64,000 bases of DNA from Gyromitra esculenta (Eukaryota > Ascomycota > Pezizomycetes > Pezizales > Discinaceae), in contig JBCAML010000001.1 in assembly GCA_038503075.1 (NCBI GenBank), positions 1,240,001 through 1,304,000 on the forward strand. Direction: 5' to 3'. Positions 24,444 through 36,200 of the stretch are shown piece by piece. The notes under the pieces are model-generated. The model was not told the origin of the DNA, ran no database searches, and worked only from the letters and a program-made list of their open reading frames with translations. The translations under genes were made by a program, and so were the position numbers. How positions within the stretch are numbered: the stretch's first letter is position 1; each line of letters begins with the position of its first letter.

Positions 24444-25399
24444 ACTGTGATGTTTTTTTTTTACAAGGAAGCTTAGGTACATGTATTATTTATTACGATT
24501 TGAACGAAATTTGTATTTGGTAACAATGATGAACATGTGATCGATCAAGAGGTGGTTCAGTTAGTTAAATTGTTTCGCTTTTCCAATACTTTTGCGATCA
24601 TGCCCCCATGTAAAAAGAGGCTAGCTCTTTAGGTATTGGACCTTTTACTCTATTATTATGTCCAGCTTAGGGTAGGTTAGACATGTTGCACAAAGGGAAG
24701 TATTACGGGGGGGAGGGGTAAGTCTGGCAACAGATGGTGGTGCAGCTCTTTTCTCAGTGATTCGAGCTCCATACTTTTCCTAACTAGTTTCGCTTGATGT
24801 TTAGCACATAGCCCTCTCGATTCATTAGACGTGTTTATCGGGCTTCTCCGGGAGCTGTGGAGGAGAAGCAGAAACTGAGATGTTTCACTCGCACCTCTCT
24901 CTCGAAGCACAATCTCCCAATTCTACCAATTAGCTTAGACTGATGCTTGGAGCACTGTGGACACGGAGGAAAGAGATTCCAATCAATAACCTTTTTTTAA
25001 AAAAACACCCATCCTCTAATCGAGTGACATTTTATGATTTCTACACCAAACTCGCACCCAAGAGCAGGAACATCCGTTACTCCGAAAACCAAACTAAAAA
25101 CCAGAGCCCAACAAATACTAATCCACCTATCCACCTAATAGCAACAGCAACTATATATCCCACCTCAATAAACCAACCCTAACCCTGATTTCGTCTGATT
25201 GGGGGAGGGGTTAATAATAAATAACATGAGGACCTTCGGGGGGAAACCCCCCCGCACGGAATAAGAACTAAATCGGAATATGTAAGCATTGGTATGTACG
25301 ATACAAACTCGTCCCTAGCTAACGGCTTACTGGAGAGTATATACTCCCCGGTCAAGGAAACCGTGCCGGTGTGCTTCCCCGAAGAGTTGACATCTGAGC

Positions 25400-25459
25400 G
25401 AAAGGAAAAGAAAAAGAAAAAAAGAGAAGAAAAAAGAAAGAAAGAAAGAAAAAGAAAAG
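25400..25459 (+). repeat. Homopurine (A/G) tract
   Basis: Sixty bases of only A and G, with GAAA-type units. It is simple sequence upstream of the epimerase gene with no coding evidence. Confidence 0.8.
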
Positions 25460-25681
25460 CATTATTAGCTATATAGATCGCGTTGCGATTTAGTGGATGG
25501 ATCGTAAGCTCCGGACAATCAAGGCCGGCCGGGAAACTTGTGTACTCTGCTCTACTCTACTCTACCTATCGTGGCTGGGGGGGTTAGAGACTGTGTTGAT
25601 TCGTAATAAATCTTGTTGCTTGTTTTTTTTTCTGGAATGATAGTTTGGAATTTCTTTTTCGTGTTGGATTGGGTACCGGTT

Positions 25682-25711
25682 GGGCTGGGCTGGATCGGGC
25701 TGGGCTGGATC
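25682..25711 (+). repeat. 15-bp perfect tandem duplication
   Basis: GGGCTGGGCTGGATC is present twice in direct tandem (25682-25696 and 25697-25711). Each unit itself contains a doubled GGGCT. Confidence 0.85.
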
Positions 25712-26250
25712 AGCCTTTTTTTTTTCTTCAGCTGAGCAGAGTTTTTTTCCTCTTTTCCTCTAGGACGTTTGTTTATGGGTGTTTTGTTTTTTTTGCTATC
25801 AGCATTCGAAAGAACAGATGACAAGTCTACCATGCATCCAGCAGAACGCAAAGAATTCCAAGAAAAGCATCAGCTATCACTCGGGCGTCCCCCCGCAGCG
25901 ACATCGCGCTATCCGCGCACATCAGGCTCATCTCGCGATGCACAATCGCGCCCGTGGGGGAGGAGGCCCGTTCCGGCTGAATCGGATCATCTTTCGAATC
26001 AGGCTGAATGTCTCCGAGCCCAACGTCACGTCACATGATGCGGGGTCTGCTGTGGTGTTTTCTGCGGCATTCGGGGGGGGGAGTGAGAGTGGGTGAGAGA
26101 GGGAGAGGGAGAAGGGATTCAAATAAACCCATCTGAATTCTCTTTCCGTATTACCTTTTTTTTATTACTGTGCTTTCCGTACAGCGGTTTCTATATCTTT
26201 ATCTTTATCTTTATATTACATATATGCGAAAAGCCTTTCAAAAACTCACA

Positions 26251-27306
26251 ATGTCGCCGTCTCCACTCGTCAACTTCATCTCTCAAGGCGCAATCATAAA
26301 GGATCTCTTCGTCAGCACCGGCCCCGAGCAGGCCCGCCGGAACATCGTCTTGGGCTTCAACACCGCGGCCGAGTACCGCTCCAATCCAGCGCACTTTGGC
26401 GCGACCATCGGACGCACGGCGAACCGCCTGAAGAACGCGCAGATCGACTCGCTGAACGGCGGAACCACATACCGCCTCACGGCGAACGACGGGCCGAACT
26501 CGCTCCACGGCGGGCCCAGGGGATGGGGCCTGCAGGACTGGAGCGGGCCGACGGTCGAGAACCGGGTGGCGGACCGCAGGACGGAGGTGTACCGGTACAC
26601 CAGCGCACACATGGACGAGCTGTTCCCGGGGCGGGTGGAGGCGTCGGTGGCGTACACGGCGTACGAAGAGCCGGCGGGGGAGGAGGAGGAAGGGGTGCAG
26701 AAGACGGTGCTGGAGATGGAGTATACGGCGGAGCTGGTCGGGGACGATGTTGAGGAAACCGTGATCAACATAACCAACCACAGCTACTTCTGCCTCAGCG
26801 ACGACGACACCATCGCCGGCACCCGCGCCATCCTCTCAACCACCCAATACCTCCCCGTCGACTCCACCGGCATCCCCAACTCCACCACGCCCGCGTCCTA
26901 CCCCGGCCTGACCGCCAACACGCCCTTCACCCTCGGCCCCACCGCGCCCTCTGTCGACGACTGCTTCCTGCTGAACCCCGTCCCCGCCTCCGTCCCGCTG
27001 GACTCCCGCTCGCTGCCCCTCCAGACCTGCATGCGCTTCTACCACCCAGCGACGAAGGTCCACCTCGACGTTCTGTCCACAGACCCGGCCTTCCAGTTCT
27101 ACACCGGGAAATACATCGACGTTGCTGCTCGTCCCGACGGCTCGCCCCAACGGATTGCTCGTGCCGGCTTCTGCGTCGAGCCCAGCAGATACGTCAATGC
27201 TGCCAATGTCGACGACTGGAAGCCCATGACCGTCATCAGGAAGGGCCATGGCTATGGCAGCAAGATCGTTTATGTCGCTTGGGTAAGCGAGAAGGATGCC
27301 TTTTGA
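26251..27306 (+). CDS. Aldose 1-epimerase (galactose mutarotase family), 351 aa, intronless
   Basis: It interconverts alpha and beta anomers of aldoses such as galactose or glucose, probably in the cytosol (no signal peptide). The start MSPSPLVNF at 26251 is preferred over an in-frame ATG at 26170 because the extra N-terminus (repeated LYLYLY from CTTTAT repeats) is not family-like. Landmarks: GATIGRTANRL (residues 50-60), NDGPNSLHGG with catalytic-type His86, NITNHSYF with His177, SVDDCFLLN (substrate Asp), FQFYTGKYID and the general-base Glu310 in FCVEPSRYVNA. Family length is about 330-380 residues. It differs from its neighbours in having no intron and a strong preference for G or C at third codon positions, which also opens long antisense frames. 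Confidence 0.93.
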   Translation: MSPSPLVNFISQGAIIKDLFVSTGPEQARRNIVLGFNTAAEYRSNPAHFGATIGRTANRLKNAQIDSLNGGTTYRLTANDGPNSLHGGPRGWGLQDWSGPTVENRVADRRTEVYRYTSAHMDELFPGRVEASVAYTAYEEPAGEEEEGVQKTVLEMEYTAELVGDDVEETVINITNHSYFCLSDDDTIAGTRAILSTTQYLPVDSTGIPNSTTPASYPGLTANTPFTLGPTAPSVDDCFLLNPVPASVPLDSRSLPLQTCMRFYHPATKVHLDVLSTDPAFQFYTGKYIDVAARPDGSPQRIARAGFCVEPSRYVNAANVDDWKPMTVIRKGHGYGSKIVYVAWVSEKDAF

Positions 27307-28345
27307 GCATTATTAAACTCTCGGCCGGGTGGGCTTTTGTAACATAATAAATAACCAGCCGCTATCAAAAAAAATATACACCACAAACGGGGAAATGTGA
27401 GTGTCGAGAAACCATATAGACAATTGACTAGGTCCATATATAAAAGTCAATAACAAGTATACTGACGATGCAACAAAAAAAAACAAGGCGTGCTATTTAC
27501 TCCCTTCCCCACTTCCCTCCTACCGCTCCACATCCCTCCAATAGTAATGATACCTTCTCCCCTTTTATCCCAAAAAAAAACAAAAAAAACAAAAAAAAAC
27601 AACTCAGAACTTTACAGGTGAGGAAAAACCGAACCCTTTGCGCTGTCCTAGCCTAAATTTTGACCCGAAATAAAGGTAGGTAAAACCATAACAAAAGCAC
27701 ATGGACTAGAAAGAAAACCGTAGACAACCCCACCATCCCGCTGAAACAAAAAAAAACAAAAAAAACAAATAGAGTCTGTGATAAGTTTGTGCAGGAATCG
27801 TTCCATTCCACCCATCCATATCAAATCAACTCTATAAGTATCCTACCCATATGGAGAACCCTTGAATTAAAAAAATTCCTCCAACGAAAGAGTGAGGAAT
27901 ACCAATTTGACAAGGCCAGAGAAAGAGTGCCAGTAACAAAGGAGGAGAAGGAACTTAACGTATTAAGAGACTAAAAGAAACGAGACTGCAAAAAAAAAAA
28001 AGATGAAAAAAGGTAAATGGAAGTAATAAGCAGGTATAAAATAAAAATTTTCCGTCCATTCAAACTCCGGTGTTTTCATTTATATTTTGTTGCTTTCCAA
28101 GTCGTGATTCGCCGATTAGTTTCATAAAGTTCGTCTCCTGTCAGGTTTCCGCCACTCTGTCGCTCTGGCACCAAGACCGAGATCGGTCTCTGAGATGGAA
28201 GAAAGGATAATGACTGCAGAAACAAAGTGTAGGAAAAGTTGACCCATTTACGGGTCAAATTCGTCTTCCAAGTTCTTGCCCATCCTTTATCATTGTCATT
28301 AAACCGCGCACACGGAACCTCTCACCAGGACCGGTGCCCAAACCT
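27307..28345. other. Intergenic between convergent genes, A-rich
   Basis: Several A-rich simple-sequence runs occur (about 27470-27600, 27750-27770 and 27990-28010). No coding frame is supported. Confidence 0.6.
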
Positions 28346-30565
28346 TCACATGTCAACACCGTTTTGGTATATTCCTCGGATAACCCTGGCAGGGTTTCCG
28401 GCGACTACTGTGAATGGTGGAACATCCTACGAGTATTCAGTAAAGCGATTAACTTCTATAACCAAAGCTGAACAGTTTCAAAAAACTCACCCTGGTTACC
28501 ACGCTGCCGGCGCCGACGACCGACCCTTTCCCAATAGTGATTCCGCCTCTGATACTATCCATTAGCATATCCTCAAAAATTACTTTGTATTGTCGCTTTC
28601 TACTCACAGTACTATAACATTGCCGCCCAGCCAGCAATCTTCTTCAATCATGACAGGCTTAGCCATTTCAGGTCCCTGGGCTCCGTTACGCTTCCTAGGA
28701 TCTATAGGGTGTGTGGCGGAATATATGCTGACATTTGGAGATAGGATGGTTCGTGCCTTAATGGTTACCTAGCAAGAGAATCAAATGTCAGTCAAAACCA
28801 GGTACCTATCAGCCAGTACGTTGTTTCTAATAATAGTCCAGGACTTACAGCACAACTATCCAAAATTGTACAACCAAACTCAATATTAACGTCTTTCCCT
28901 AATCTAATGTTATACCCGTAACTACATGTAAATGGCGCATCCACTTGCACGTCTATGATGTCGCTAGTAAAACCCTGCTCGTTAACATATGTTGTTTGCG
29001 GCGGGTTTCCGGGTCCGGCTAATTGCGTGATAACCTCCCAATTCGTTCCAGGTCGCAGTACGTCCAACAACAATCTTCCTTTTTCGACCTTTGAAATACC
29101 CAGGTTTGGGTTTGTTGCAGCGTTATTAAACCGCCAGCAAGCAGCTTTGCATCGTTCACGCTCCTCAACCAACTCAGGTGCGCTAGCACGGTACAGCTCT
29201 GACTTGATCATCTTTTCTTTTTCGGAACGTTGACGTGGAAGCATAGAACCGCTAGCAGCAGAAATGGCCGCTAGCGAAGAGGCGTTGTGATTTGTGACGG
29301 GTGTTGACGCTGGCGGTAATGCTGGGGGCGCTTGTGGCACAGGTGGATATGTCTGATGTGTGGGCGTCTGTATCGGTTGTTCATTTGAGTAAGGGTGTGG
29401 GAGCTGCTGTCTTATAGCCGAATTCGGGGAAACTGGTTCCTCTAAGCTTGGCTTAGCCTCGTCAATAATAACCGCTACCGCAGGTTGTTGATAAGAAACC
29501 CTTCGAGCCTCTTCTGGTCGGTGATGCAGCTGCTGTTGGACAGAGGTTACAGCCACATGAACAGGAGTCGGTGAAGCTGAAGCTGACTCTGGTTGTTCCG
29601 TTTTTGACTGAATGCTGACGGGAGTTGTTCCACTATTCCCACTCTTTCCCGGAGGTTTCTGCCAATTGATCTTGCCAGAATACCCTTCACAAAGAAAGCC
29701 GCCACGCTTGCAATTGCTACCTGTACTCGTTGCTGTCAGTCTCACAACACAAAATATAAGTTAAGCTTGAATAGACGAAAAATTGGGCAGCTCGGGCAAA
29801 TTTGGGATAACGACAAAAAAAACAGCTCAAAACCAAAGGCAGAATCGAGACAATGACCCCACAAAATCAGCAGTCAAACGTGGGAATTGTGGACAAACAT
29901 TCTGGTTTTCCTTCGTCGCACTTCTTCTTTCTCCGCCTGCAAGTGATGCAGCCTGTTTTTGTCCTGTTGCTGAATATTCTTTTTCGCTTCTTGGGGTCAC
30001 CCTGTGCTGTTCCAGGCTGTGGAGATCCTTCCTGGGTGCCAGCTCTTGTACGCCCATCATCGTTGCCTTTCAGATCCTCGTCTACGCTGTAATTACCTGC
30101 CTGATCTTCAGGGCCCAAACTCGACTGATGGCGATGTTGGCCAACATGGCGTGCACTACCTGAATGTTCCTCTGCCATAGCTTTTTCGTGGGCAGCCAAG
30201 TGATGTTGTGTGATCTGAGTTGTAGGTGTTACTGCTCGTGGTTGATTCGCGATTTCCGGTGACCTCTTTCGTTTTTGCGATATTCCTGACATTTCCACAT
30301 CCGATCCGGGGCGGTTTCCTTGCTGCCACTGCTCCTCGACACCCCGGGGAGAGTTGTCTGTTGAAGCCGAGGCATTGCTTCCGTTGTCTCTAGTGGTTTG
30401 AACTGAAGCCAACGGAGGTAGTTGAGCTCGGTGGCTCAGAGTGATTGTGCTGCTCCCGTTTCCATTGTTGTTGTTGACAGCTGTAAATTTTTGTGATTTG
30501 GTCTCTTCGTTGCCGCCAGTAGTCGAAGGGTTGGCCGAGGCCCCATCGTTCCGCATATCTCCCAT
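28346..30565 (-). CDS. Fusion of a Zn(II)2Cys6 DNA-binding cluster to a maltose/NodL-type hexapeptide acetyltransferase, 612 aa
   Basis: Exons on the minus strand are 30565-29899, 29720-28849, 28768-28608, 28548-28491 and 28426-28346 (introns 178, 80, 59 and 64 nt), 613 codons with the stop. Residues 1-195 are low complexity with a basic run at about 196-203 (KKRKRIF). The binuclear zinc cluster is Cys206, 209, 216, 223, 226 and 233, spaced 2-6-6-2-6 as in Gal4-type proteins; intron 1 splits the Cys223 codon. A Pro/Gln-rich linker follows. From about residue 389 (EKEKMIKSELYRASAPELVE) comes a maltose-acetyltransferase N-terminal domain, then a left-handed beta-helix with IRLGKDVNIEFGCTILDSCA, the catalytic-type His in YSATHPIDPRKRNG, EEDCWLGGNVIVL, GITIGKGSVVGAGSVVT and the closing VVAGNPARVIRGIY. 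The fusion spans five exons in one frame, so it is not an artefact of adjacent genes. Substrate and DNA target are unknown. Confidence 0.9.
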
Positions 30566-32337
30566 GGTGAAGAAAACAACGTCGCGGTCGCGCCTGTAGT
30601 AGGTATGGCAGCAATAAGCAGTATCTCGTGCTGGAGGTGCAAGCAAACAGAAGAAGACGGTGGTGAAGTGACGCGACCGAAATGTATACTAGTGCCTAGC
30701 GTGTAGGAGTGGTCGCAAACGAAACTATGGGAAAGTCAGGCAGCTGGCTCCAGCAGCTTGGGCTCGGAGACGCGCAACAAGTCCAAAGATGTAGAGTGCA
30801 GGAGTCAATCTAACGGGGCAGCAAGCAGTGAGCAGAGAATAGAACCAAAATCACCAGGGAGGGATGGGAAGAGAGGCGGTGGTGGAAACGGTGGGAGAGG
30901 AGAGGAAAGATGGGGTGAGAAGGGACAGATGATAGGACCGATAGATTGACGACCGAACGGGATTGCTTCCACTGATTGATAGATCGATTGGTAGATTAAA
31001 TGGTTGATAGATTGATGACAGATAGGGCAGAGGCCGGGGGTGAAGTAAAGCGGAAGGGAGGCGAGGGAGTGAGGGGGGTGAAGATGGAGAGAAAGCGTTG
31101 TGGAGGATGGAGGATTGAAGGAGAGAAGAGGCAAGCGGTGTAGACGCTGGGGCGGCACTGGGGCTAGAGCAGCAACACCGAAAGAAACGACTGGAGCGTG
31201 TAGGGAGCGAGGGTGGGGAGGACGGACAGCAGCGGCAACAGCCCCAGCAAAAAATAAAAAGCCCTCCAGAGGAGAAAAGTGGGCAGGCCCAGCTGGCGGC
31301 GGGAGTGATGGGACATGATGGACGAGCGCCCCGGCGATAGAGCGCGGAGGGTGGTGTCTGGCGCCTTTGCAGGGGCTGGACTGGCTCAGCAGGAGCCAGA
31401 GCCAGCGGGTGGCAGATCAGAATTGGGCTGACATGATCCTGACCTGCGCAAGGGTTCTACTGGCGTGTGACACTCCTGTTCGTCAACCACCCTCTCGATG
31501 CGCACATTTCTTTGCGGCAAACGCGGCTGCCCACCGATTACCCAAATCTGTGCGTTCTTCGCGTCAAACGCAGCAGATATGCGTCCCCCCACCTGCCTCC
31601 CTCCTCTTTCCTGGAAATTCAATCCAATTTAATTTGAAATACGTGTCTCGATCAATATCTCCGACTAAACTTACATTGTTTACGATAGCTGCGCTCAACT
31701 GGTTAGCCGTGCTCTCCCAGTCCCCCAGTGAAGTGACGCTCGTCGCGAGTATCCCTTAGTGCCTTCCCGAACCGCTCTTCTCGCCGCGGCAGCGAGTCGC
31801 CTGCTGTCCATGCTGTGCCTCGACTGTCGCCTGCTACGCTACACCTTCCCTCGTTTTGCCACACGCACCCTCATGCACGGCATCCAACCAATGCCGCGTC
31901 AGCCCAGTTGATGAGTGAGAGATAGATTATGAGGAAGGCTCCAGAGCTACAAGAAGCTTCTCACAGAATGACGCGACGCCCCCGCTGCCGCAGGGCAGTG
32001 TTCTTGTGATCCGATTCCTGCGTTTCGAGCCCTTGCTATTTTCGGCGTCATGAAAGTGTGTTTGCGAAGGGAATGGAGGAAATAAAAAAAATAAAAAAAA
32101 TAATCAGGACCCCCCGAATTCAGTCGGATTTGACCAGTGCCCCAAAGCAACTGCGTTTGACCAGTGATCGAAAACCAGCTTCTGGTTCCAGAAGAACTAA
32201 CCGAGGCCTGCGCAATCAGTCGACAGCAAATGGACGCCACCCTACCGGTACTGCTCTAGATTGGCCAGGCGCTTATGAACCCATAGGGATGATTTCCAAC
32301 CCATATGGCTTCCCTCTTCCGAGCAGCTGTAGGCACG

Positions 32338-32369
32338 AAGCCAAAGCCAAAGCCAAAGCCAAAGCCAAA
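32338..32369 (+). repeat. AAGCCA microsatellite
   Basis: Just over five direct copies of a 6-bp unit (AAGCCA), uninterrupted. Confidence 0.9.
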
Positions 32370-33244
32370 TCAGACATCGGATATGATCCTGCACCCCGAT
32401 GTTCCTCCTCCCACAGAGACAGCACTAAATATTGACACTCCAACGTCCCTCACGGGCTGCAGTACTGATTTGTATACTTGGTAATAAACCATGCGCATAC
32501 TAAGGGTACAAAACGGTTGGATCGCCGTAATATGCACAGAGAGTGCTGATTCCGTAGAAAACTCAGGCAATCTGGCTCTCGCCGAAGCAGGATTTCCCGC
32601 GCACCCGCGAGGTTTTTATTATTACTGATTTTATTTATTTTTTCCGGGAGTTGCTGGGGCTCGCTAGCGTCAGTTTGGCCATATCCGCATGCTTCTTGTC
32701 CCACGAGAACCGGTGTGCGTTAGAAATTCTTCAGGCAGCGGGTCGCTCGTGTGTCCAACCCAGAAACGCTGTCTATCCCATTCGATTCGCAGGTACGGAG
32801 ACCCGCCTAACAGGGTGTTTCGTCACAACAGAAGATTAATAAATCCCAAATACGAGACTACTTTACAGAGCTGCGAGTCCTCTGTCTGCAGAACTCTTTC
32901 CAGAACATCTACACGAAGAGCAAACGAAATGATCTGCGACTCAGCGGGATCCAGAAAAATAAAATAAAAAGAAGGCCTCTGAAGCAAGTTTATGCGCACA
33001 AGCGTCCTGATCTGCCGGAGGATGCGCGACACACACCCCAGAGCACACGCACGCCTCGGTCGGTAAATCACACCTGCCTACCCAAATAAAAGCCGGAAAA
33101 CAATTGTTGCGGAAGTCCTCAACTCAGCTGCCATATGAAGCAGCACAGCGTCTCACCAGCCAGCCTCGCGTGGGCCAAAAATCTGGAATACTTCCCCTTC
33201 TCTCCTTCGTGCTCATCCTCACCGCTTGAATATGTCAGATTTTT

Positions 33245-33297
33245 CTGGGGGGAAATGGGAGAAGGAGAAAAAATGAAAAAAATTACAAGGTACTTAC
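33245..33297 (-). other. Orphan intron-like segment (minus strand)
   Basis: Reading the minus strand, GTAAGTACC begins at 33297 and a pyrimidine-rich stretch ends in CCCCCCAG at 33245, a 53-nt unit matching the intron size of neighbouring genes. No convincing coding frame spans it: the ATG just upstream (near 33319) hits a stop shortly after the putative junction. It could belong to a non-coding transcript or a long 5' UTR, or be chance. There is no clear branch site. Confidence 0.25.
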
Positions 33298-36200
33298 CCC
33301 GCGCGTCACCACACCACATCAGCGTGTGTTATCCGACCTCCTGTTCGGTTGCGGCGCGAAACACGATCAATGTGTGATAACACAGCGTGCGGTAAAAGAC
33401 GTCACACGCAGCGTCTCTTACGATCTGATAGGAATTATTATTGCTCCACATACGGCAGAGCACGGATGCACGTACCAATTATCGATCCTGGCGGACAGCA
33501 GGAAATCTTTCCAATAAACGAATTAGACTACTCTTTTATTTTATTTTTATTGAGCAATCATCAAACACTCACTCGGATGTTTTGTTGGCTTTGTAGCCTT
33601 CGTTTCACGCCTACTCTCTCGACGATCGACTATGCACACCTCAGAAACTCTACTAATTCCCCAGAAAACGACCCTCCTCTGCAAGAGTGTCTTACTTAAG
33701 GTTACCTGGGATGGTTTATCTGAAAGCCACAGATTTGACAATCCAGGATGAAGACCATCCACGAAATTGGCTCCAGGCTCCCAAATCACGCGCTTACCTA
33801 CGCAACAAGCAGCCGGTAGATCCTCGGGGCCCGCCCAAAGCAGAGAAGCGACTGCAGATGTACGACACTATTGTGATTACTGATACGAGAAGCATCCGGC
33901 TGAATTCGTTCAATAATACCGCGTCTATGGGTCTCTTTTTTTTTTTTTTCTTCTACGGCCGGTTCTGGACGGCTTGGGAATCTTGCGCGGTGTTCCCTTG
34001 ATTGCTAGACCGACGCACTACCGGTATCATCATTGATTATGGTGTAATCACTTTTTCGTTAAAACACCGCTATGGGTTCCGCCGTTTGGAATTGGACACT
34101 GGTACCATGGGATTCATGTGACGAGGCTTGTACATGCTTAGCGTGACACTGATTTCCTTTACATATTCCCGTTGAGCAGACCAGGAACTTGTAACAACAT
34201 ACACGTTTCGCACAATCCATACGATACGCACTGCACCACAGGCCTCTTATCCGCGCAATTGATGTATGGTTTCTTCTTTTTGCTGTCGAAGATGTGGCCC
34301 GAATCTTTAGTGCAGCCTTTTCCCAAGATTAGCAGTCAAGATTTGAGATTCAGACCACTACGCTACAAATACGTGTGTTCGCCCGCAGTCACTGTGGAAG
34401 CAGCCTTGTTTTTTCTTTGTCCATACAGAGTTGAAAGCTATAACCATCTCGATGATCTCAATTCTCTTGTATATCCTTACATGAGCGCGCATGCCGTGGA
34501 TTTGGTAATTACCAAACATGGCACACGCGCTTAAGGCGTGAAGTTTTACTAGCGAAATGTTCAGACCCACACCCCACAATTCTCTCTACTAGGATCGGAA
34601 CAAATAAGACGCAACACTCAACGGAATCATGTCAAGTGTTCTGATGTGGGCTTGTCACCAACTAGTACCACGTGGCTGGTAGGTTTTTTCGTGTAGTTTT
34701 TTCGAGCTCTATCTAGCCCTATGCTAGAGACAGGATAGAGTAGTAAAGCATTTACCTACGTCAATTGCAGCCATCTCCACGCATGGGAAGTATATGGGGA
34801 GCTAAATTGGATTGGATTCATGTATAGTCCCCGATATCCATAATAGTTAGGTCGACCCGTAACGACACATAGGGTACATATCAGCTATCAATCAATCAAA
34901 CTCAAGGAGCCCAGGAGACCTAGATCTGGACTGTAGCTAATTAAAAGAATCAACCAATTACTAATAGTAAGCCCGGCTCGGGAGTCTGACTGTTTCCGGT
35001 CCGTCTGCTACCTACCGCCGCAAATCGCTGCGGTTGCGCTTCTTTGAGCGAGGATTACCGCGTTGCGCTGAACGCTGGGCGTCGAGATTTCGCCTGGGTA
35101 CCGCGACCGTTGCAGCTTGTAACATGTATCTGCAGCTACGCGAGGTTGATCTTCAAAATCTCCTCATGATCGTAAAAAAAAAAAAGGGAAGGTGGGGACT
35201 GCATCGTGCTTCTTTTTTTGGTGGCTATTGCTAGCCCCTAACTGCCGGTGTTCCGTGAAGATAAACAGGGGGAAGCCAATCCAACAACAAGAACACGGAG
35301 ACAATGTTAGAATATCTGCTCGCCATTGGTAGGATTTTCGTTTCATGCACAGCCCAAAGTCCTCGTTAGAGTAGGCTAAAAGCCACACAAAATTATCCCA
35401 GATAGCTTATTTCCATTTTTCTACACAAGCAGCCGAACCTCTGCCCTACATATTGCTCCCCTGGAATATTACTAGTCAGTCTGTCGAGCTTCCTGAAATT
35501 GCCTTCGCCTGGCGTCAAGGCGTCTACTGTCGGAGATGTGCATGAATGCCACTCGGGGTTTTAAAGTAGTGGTACCGCTATTCGTAGACTATGTCGCTAC
35601 TGGGCTGCAGAGCGATTCCATTAATTAAACTACCAATGTTTCAGAATGACCATGCCTACGGGACTGTGGAGATTCCAAGCGTTATGGACCAGTTAGTTGA
35701 AATTACTTTTCATGGCATTGAAGATTTGCGCGCAGTACACAGATCCGGGGGCTGCTGTTTTTATTTTCTCTCCACCGCCACTGTCAATCTACGAAAATAG
35801 ATTGACTACCACCTTGAGGTAAGCGAGCTTGTCACTGTACAGGTACGAAGATTTGGAAGCGAGCTATTCTTTCGTACAGGGCCGGGGGGGGGGGTCTCGT
35901 CACGCAACCCAGACATTATTCCGATGAGCTCCGCATGAGCACATGTAGCTATTTGAATTAGTTTGCTAAGATAATAGGTACCCGATATTTTGCCGCTTGG
36001 GCGCGGTTAAGACACTCACATCTCCTCTATCAGGATTGAGGGATTGAGGTCATGGTGCGCTTCGGAAGTTCGTTCCTAAAACTCTAATCGCGGCTTACGA
36101 CCAGAATTCTTTTTTTATTTTATTTATGTAATGACGCTAGCATAGCAAGCTACCGTAAGACGCATTAGGCGGAATGTCACACCGCGCTTGTACTTGGTTA

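Larger units (their letters stand above)
24444..26250. other. Intergenic with purine tract, short tandem repeat and a decayed dispersed repeat
   Basis: No supported gene. A TACATGTA lies 35 bp past the Con-6 stop (24478-24485). The stretch 24738-24950 shares three blocks with 42009-42145 in a different order. The tract 25400-25459 is nearly pure purine. A CTTTAT repeat (about 26193-26215) precedes the epimerase. Confidence 0.55.

Noticed and set aside
26191..26781. Long antisense frames opposite the epimerase (also 26836-27249)
   Set aside because: They arise from the GC-rich third positions of the sense gene. They are Arg/Val/Gly-rich without domain features.
29783..30163. Plus-strand frame over the Zn2Cys6 exon
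   Set aside because: Antisense of the zinc-cluster exon and its first intron, which are well supported.
33930..34030. A possible tRNA-like stretch
   Set aside because: No T-loop GGTTCRA block and no stable cloverleaf by eye. I found no convincing tRNA anywhere in the window.
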